DNA from: Sphagnum magellanicum
Taxonomy: Eukaryota > Streptophyta > Sphagnopsida > Sphagnales > Sphagnaceae
NCBI GenBank assembly: GCA_021904315.1
Contig: CM038918.1
Location: 16,631,349-16,695,348, forward strand
Reading direction: 5' to 3'
DNA length: 64,000 bases
The stretch's first letter is position 1, and every line of letters begins with the position of its first letter. A model generated the notes under the pieces. It worked only from the letters and a program-made list of their open reading frames with translations. It had not been told where the DNA came from and ran no database searches. This document shows, in pieces, positions 58,884-64,000 of this stretch. The position numbers and the translations under genes are program-made.

Positions 58884-59989
58884 CTTTAAAAAATACGATT
58901 ATGAGACTGAAAATATTTTGAAACAAATGGAAAGAAAATTGACGCCTCTTGCAAGATCATAAACGTTGATAAAAAAACATCAACAATCGATGATCAACGC
59001 ACTACCATCAAAAGGCTTGACGATAACAAAAAACTAATTATGCACCTTTCCAAACATACGAGCTTGAGAGTTGAGCACAGAGGGAACAAGGGCTATGTGA
59101 TTCAAGTATATATCAACTACCTGTCGTCTATTTTGATGGTTTTGTGTTTGTAACACTTTGAAATTATTGTAGTGATGATTTAATAATTTATGAAAGTTTG
59201 TTTTTTTTGCAAGTTGAACACATAGTTTATTTTTAATCTTGTGTTTCATCTTAGGTGGGGTTCACATGATCATTTTGCAACAAGTTCTGTGTATAAATTA
59301 ATTATTAAAATTTAAAATTAAACATTAGATATGATTATTAATCAAGATTTTTCATCATGTTTTTTTTGCCTTAAATCAAAATTTAGAAGGTAGTTAAATA
59401 TAATACTTATTGTCTATTTTTTAAATTATTTTTTTCAACAACATTGACTTATATATTTTTCTTACAAACATGTTCAATAATCACCTCTTAACATCATTAT
59501 GATTATTCAAATTAAATAAGAAATGACTGATTTGTTTATTTGTAAATTATTAATAAAATTATATTATGAATTAATGCAATTATATTTGAGCACCCAAAAT
59601 ATCAGGTTGTTACATTTTGATTAAATCAGTCCATTAATTATGAATTATAAATGCATTATTCAATAATTTAGCATTGTTTAAACTTTAGAAATTAAAAAAA
59701 AAATGAAATAATTTTGACAGTTCAAGTTTTAAAATTTTTAACCTAGTCAAAAGCTATGCTTTAAGATATGAAATCTAATGTATGATGCTCAATATCTGTC
59801 ATTTGATTAGGTTAAAATTTTAAGAATTAAACTATCAAAGTTATTTCATCATCATCCTGTGAGAGTATTAAAAGTCAAGAAAGTTGGCACTACATGTCAA
59901 GCCAAGGTAATAAAGTTAATAAACTATGCTTAAAGATACAACATTTAATGTATAATGATCAATATTTATCCTTTATAAAATGCATAGAT
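58884..59989. other. AT-rich intergenic DNA
   Basis: No feature is supported apart from the presumed promoter side of the 136-codon ORF. The 71-codon minus-strand frame at 59249-59034 has no recognisable motif. Confidence 0.6.
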
Positions 59990-60810
59990 GTTTTCGAGGT
60001 TTCCTCTTGGTATAATTACTTAGTCTGGTACCTCCCAATAAAACTGCAGACATCTTTTAATTGCAGCTGTCTTTTGACCTTCCAGTCGCAGATTAATCTT
60101 CGTCCCAGACCTGGATGTCATTGCCACAATAGGTGATGCGCAAAGCACCTTCAAGCGCACCCATTTTTCCTTTCTCTCGTCTTCGAGTGAAATTTCTTAT
60201 TCGCAAAAATTCATTGAGAGCTCGATTGATGCGATATAGATTTGCTTGTCGAGCTGTGTATTGGAATAACGTCTGATTCTAAAGGTACAATGCACAACCC
60301 AATTGTTGTCCTTCCCTTTGGATGGGCATGGTGTAGTGTTGAAGCCACACAGATCAGAAGAGTATGATAGTTCCTAGTCTGGGCTGAAATAACATTTTGT
60401 GCGTTGGAAACACGAATTGCCCTTTGGATGTTACTTCTCTTATCCAACTCTAACCAGATTCAGAATAAAGAAATGTGAGTACGAAGGTATGCAATCGTTT
60501 TTTTTCCCTTCCACGAAGCTTATAGTGTCTAAAACAAACAAAAGTGACAAAGAACATTCACCTTCCAAAAATTACGAGATCACAGAATTGGACAAGTTCT
60601 TGTCAGTATGCGGTGTGGACTATTAGTTCTCTGTGACCGCCATGGCTGTGAAACAACTTCTTCCCATTCGACAGGTGCCAAATGGCAACTTTTCGGGGAA
60701 AAAACTATCCAACTCTTTCAGCCACGACGCAAGCTACGGATGTAGATTTGTCTGCACAAATTCTGCAGCCCCAGCATATTTTGCCTTAGCATGTAGTGTC
60801 AACTTTTGAT
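59990..60810 (+). other. GC-richer gene-like patch, possibly a partial gene
   Basis: About 800 bases stand out from AT-rich flanks by composition and CpG content. The stretch at 60.15-60.25 kb (CTCTCGTCTTCGAGTG and following) resembles a plant 5' leader. Plus-strand open segments include 60399-60626, ending ITELDKFLSVCGVDY, and 60642-60809. I could not join them into one model. It may be the 5' part of a gene, a captured gene fragment, or a decayed gene. Confidence 0.4.
60642..60809 (+). CDS. short ORF with transit-peptide-like character, possibly a first exon
   Basis: The ATG is in a good plant context (GCCATGGCT). The 55-codon frame reads MAVKQLLPIRQVPNGNF at its start and ends in TGA. It is basic and rich in serine, alanine and small residues with only one acidic residue, as in plastid transit peptides. 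Its brevity and the AT-rich sequence beyond 60.81 kb mean it is more likely an exon or remnant than a complete gene. Confidence 0.25.
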   Translation: MAVKQLLPIRQVPNGNFSGKKLSNSFSHDASYGCRFVCTNSAAPAYFALACSVNF

Positions 60811-62884
60811 ACCCTCATAAATTGACATGTTTTTATTTGCAAGTTAACAAATTTTTTAATCATATGAAAATTGAATAACTTTGAAAATCGTAATTAAAAG
60901 TTAAAACCACGACCATGTTTATTTTGAAAAAATATTTTAATAAAAAATTTGAATTTTTTTTTCATGTTTTAAAACTTAAAGTGATGTTAAAAGAATTGAG
61001 GAAAAATGTTAAAAAAAGTATGGTCAAAAGTAATGGACTTTCATTGTCAGAGCTTGACAATGATAAAATCCTCCAGGTCATAAAATATGAAAAAATGATG
61101 TAATATAATGACATGTTTATTAAAAGCTAGTTATGTATGAGGTCATAATTTATTATAGATTTCAATGCCATGAAGTTTATTCACATGAATGTTCATTCAT
61201 GCTTTGTAATCAATTTATACTTAACACCTAGTTTAATTTCAGTTTATTTTGAATTAACTTTTAATTATATTTTAATTCACTTTTAATATATTTTTCCATT
61301 AATTTTAGTTCATTTTATTTTTTGTTTCATGTTTAATTCATTTAAAATATATTTTTGATTAATTCATAATATATTTTTATTTTTAGTTGACTTTTAATGC
61401 ATTTAAGGTTAATTTTGATGTCACAAATGTTAACTCCACGAAATTTATTCATATAAATGTTCATCCATAATTTGTAATGAATTTGTACTTAATTAATAAC
61501 TAACTATTTTATTTCATTTAAAATGAATTTTTAGTTCGTTTTTAATTTATTTAAATTAATTCATAGTTAATTTTTAATTCTTTCTTAATTATTTTTTAGT
61601 TGTAGTTAACTTTTAATTCATTTTAAATTAAAATTTAGTTCATTTTAAATTGAATTTTATTTATTTATTTAAAGTTCACATGTGGGTAGACATCCACACA
61701 TGGGTAAATATGGGTCACATGTAAATTGGAGGTTTTTAAAAAAAACATTCAATTAGATGCATGATAGGTATAAATATTAATAAGAAATCTAATTATTTGT
61801 AATTTATTTAACATTATTTATTGATATTTTTTTTCCTTACAACCTTATTGAATTTTGGTTTCATACATAATATGTTATTTTTTTGTTTATTTTGTTTCAC
61901 GATTTACATTTGAAAAAAAACGTTGCTTGGTTTTGTTTTGATTTTAAAAATTTCATAAACTTAGTTGGTTTTAATCTGTGACATAACTTAGTCAAATTTT
62001 ATGAGTTTGGATAACACCAAAGTTAACATCTGCATCAGACAATTCATTCAAATGGTTTTTTATATGAAAAGTAAAATTAAAAAAAGATTTATAACAATTA
62101 GAAAGCTTAGAAAAATGAAAATTACCATAAAAAATACAACTTCTATCTTTTTTAATGTTTGTTTTATTGTATTTAAAATTGAAACTAAATTATGAACAAA
62201 ATCATCCCAACATGTTAATAAATGGAGATAATGAATGAAACATTATGTTTTTATTCAACATAAAAAAATTAAGCTTTCAAATCACTAATTTTTTATTTTA
62301 TATAGTTAACTTTATAAATCAAAAAAACAATATGATAATTTCTCAGATTTCAAATTACTAGATTTCATTGGTGGCGAAAAGTATAATTTCACTTTTCATG
62401 TGATTTGCATATAGTTGAGTATTTGAAATCAAGTTATTTTTAATGTTGAGAATAACTCATTATGAACATTATACTTATTTGAGCTCAAGTTTAAGTTCAT
62501 GCTTAAATTTAAACTTAAGTTTGGATTTAAATTTATTTTTTTCATTTTGATTTTTCATTAATATTTCATGATTTTTTTATGCTTACATGTGCATGACTAT
62601 TGTAAAAAAAATGTCCTAAAAATCACCAACATGGAAATGCCTCAAGTACAAAAACAATTACCATAATCTTTGAATACATTTAATTTGTAAGAAAATTTGT
62701 GACATTATGGTTATTGTAGGCATGTTAGGTGATTGCAAATGTTGATGTTAAATATTTTGATAAGCGCATATAAGTAATCTAAAACTAAAATAAATTCAAT
62801 AATGCTAAGGTGCTAAACAAATACAATATGATTCTTAAAAGAAAAATTATGCATGAACACAATTTTTACAAAAATTAAAAAAAA
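60811..62884. other. AT-rich intergenic DNA
   Basis: No gene is supported. A degenerate TTTTAATTCATTTTAAATT repeat occupies 61.2-61.68 kb, with two copies of a TTCATCCATAATTTGTAATG-like segment (about 61.19 and 61.46 kb). Confidence 0.7.
61200..61685. repeat. degenerate TTTTAATTCATTT array
   Basis: About 480 bases of variants of TTTAGTTCATTTTTAATTTA with no fixed unit length, including a loose direct repeat of about 265 bases. Confidence 0.7.
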
Positions 62885-63805
62885 TCTTATCTACTTATAT
62901 AATATTCTTGGTTTTATCTGCTTGTGGTGGTGTTCGGTTGTCCTTTCTATCCATTTGTCTCGTCGTCATCCGTCCCTTCATCCGTCCTGATGACAATCAC
63001 CGGTGCTAGCCTTTCCCTTGGAGTGTTAAGCAGACTTCGCCAAGTGGAGGGGATACAACTCAATATAAAATATTTTGGAACTTTGCCATAATATTTTGGC
63101 AACAACCTAAAAGCTATGGTCTAAATCTAGCAAATTTAACTTTTTTCTCCTTGAAATATGGTGACTTTGTGCCATTTCTATTAAAGAAATCCTTGGGGAA
63201 AACCAGGGGACCTGCATCTAATTAAATAAAAATACAAAAGTTTTTAAAAATTATTTTTTCATTATAAAACATATTAAAAAAACTAGAATCTTTTTGAAAA
63301 AGAAAATAGAAACAAAATAAATAAATGAAAATACACAAAATAATAATAGAAAACAAAACATGAAACAAACATAAACAAAAAAAAAGTAAAAACGCAAAAA
63401 CTACAAAAAAGGATGAAAACAAATGAAACAAGTAAAGGAAAATACAGTAAAATAATTTTAAAAGAAAAAAAATTTACACACATGTTGAAACCAAATAAAG
63501 AGTAAAAAATAAGAAAAAATAAAACTTATAATAATGAAGAAAAACCCTACTTGAAAAAGAATGAGGTGTGTCTTCTTTCTCCAAATTTCAAACTTGCATC
63601 CAAATAAACAAAAATATAAAAGTGAAAAAGAAACACTTTTATTTTTATTATACATAATAATAATAAAAACAGAAAACACATAAAAATAAAAAATAAAAAA
63701 GATAAAAGTTTCTAGAAAAAACTAAAACATGAACTAAGTTTAAAGAAACCGGGGGACTTCACAGTGCTCGAAGGTCACGGGTACCCACTATATCATTAAT
63801 ACTAG
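62885..63805 (+). mobile_element. Helitron-like non-autonomous element
   Basis: The 5' end TCTTATCTACTTATATAATA follows an A and matches the TC...TATATAA pattern of plant Helitrons. The 3' end is ATACTAG followed by T, giving the expected CTAG terminus and insertion between A and T. A GC-rich palindrome, GGGTACCC, lies about 20 bases before the 3' end where the terminal hairpin should be. The first 180 bases are GC-richer and the middle is A-rich low-complexity DNA. No Rep/helicase gene is present in 921 bases. The long minus-strand F-rich frames are repeat artefacts. Confidence 0.55.
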
Positions 63806-64000
63806 TTTAAAAAATGATATTCACATATTGATTACTAAATTATGATCAATAATAATAGTAAAATGATTTGCATTAATTATTAAGATGAAAATTTATAATC
63901 AAAAAATAATTTTTTGGTCAATAAATATGTACATATCAACAATGCCCTATAATAACATCAATAATTAGATTTTGAAAAAAAATTGGTTAATGATAACAAT

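Noticed and set aside
63222-63679. Minus-strand F/L/V-rich ORFs resembling membrane proteins
   Set aside because: Translation of A-rich low-complexity sequence inside the Helitron-like element.

Overview
This is nuclear DNA of a land plant. Four spliced plant-type genes use GT..AG introns of about 85-500 bases, and they sit in very AT-rich, repeat-laden intergenic DNA. The gene set (DUF630/DUF632 protein, GT14 glycosyltransferase, eIF3f, PELP1/RIX1-like protein) fits any embryophyte. The short degenerate-repeat deserts make me lean towards a non-flowering plant, but the sequence does not settle this. All exon models were built by hand from splice consensus, reading-frame phase and remembered family conservation; edges may be off by a base or two.

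Layout. 1-4.4 kb: AT-rich, with a decayed minus-strand coding region. 4.4-21.5 kb: a gene island. A PELP1/RIX1-type ribosome-biogenesis gene (+, 13 coding exons) converges on an eIF3 subunit f gene (-, 6 exons). A membrane-anchored DUF630/DUF632 gene (-, 6 exons) follows. Two of the three act in ribosome production or translation initiation. 21.5-36.6 kb: AT-rich DNA with tandem duplications, a decayed plus-strand coding locus split by a CACTA-type transposon (27.34-28.77 kb), an unassigned stretch of gene-like composition (32.6-35.2 kb) and a possible solo LTR. 36.6-40.5 kb: a GT14-family gene (-, 4 exons). 40.6-56.8 kb: a gene desert with a MITE, a second CACTA-type element (45.66-48.10 kb), the end of a third, a decayed minus-strand gene and several long arrays of degenerate short repeats. 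56.8-64 kb: a 0.3-kb direct duplication, one intact unassigned 136-codon ORF, a GC-richer gene-like patch (60.0-60.8 kb) and a Helitron-like element (62.89-63.81 kb).

The most unusual feature is the design shared by the two complete CACTA-type elements. Each has CACTA/CATTA-type terminal inverted repeats and subterminal TCAAAATGG-like motifs. Each also has a CCTA-type array, a tRNA-like module with recognisable A and B boxes, and a TAGG-type (inverted) array before the right end. No transposase is visible in either, so they look non-autonomous. I see no operon-like, CRISPR, phage or bacterial content.
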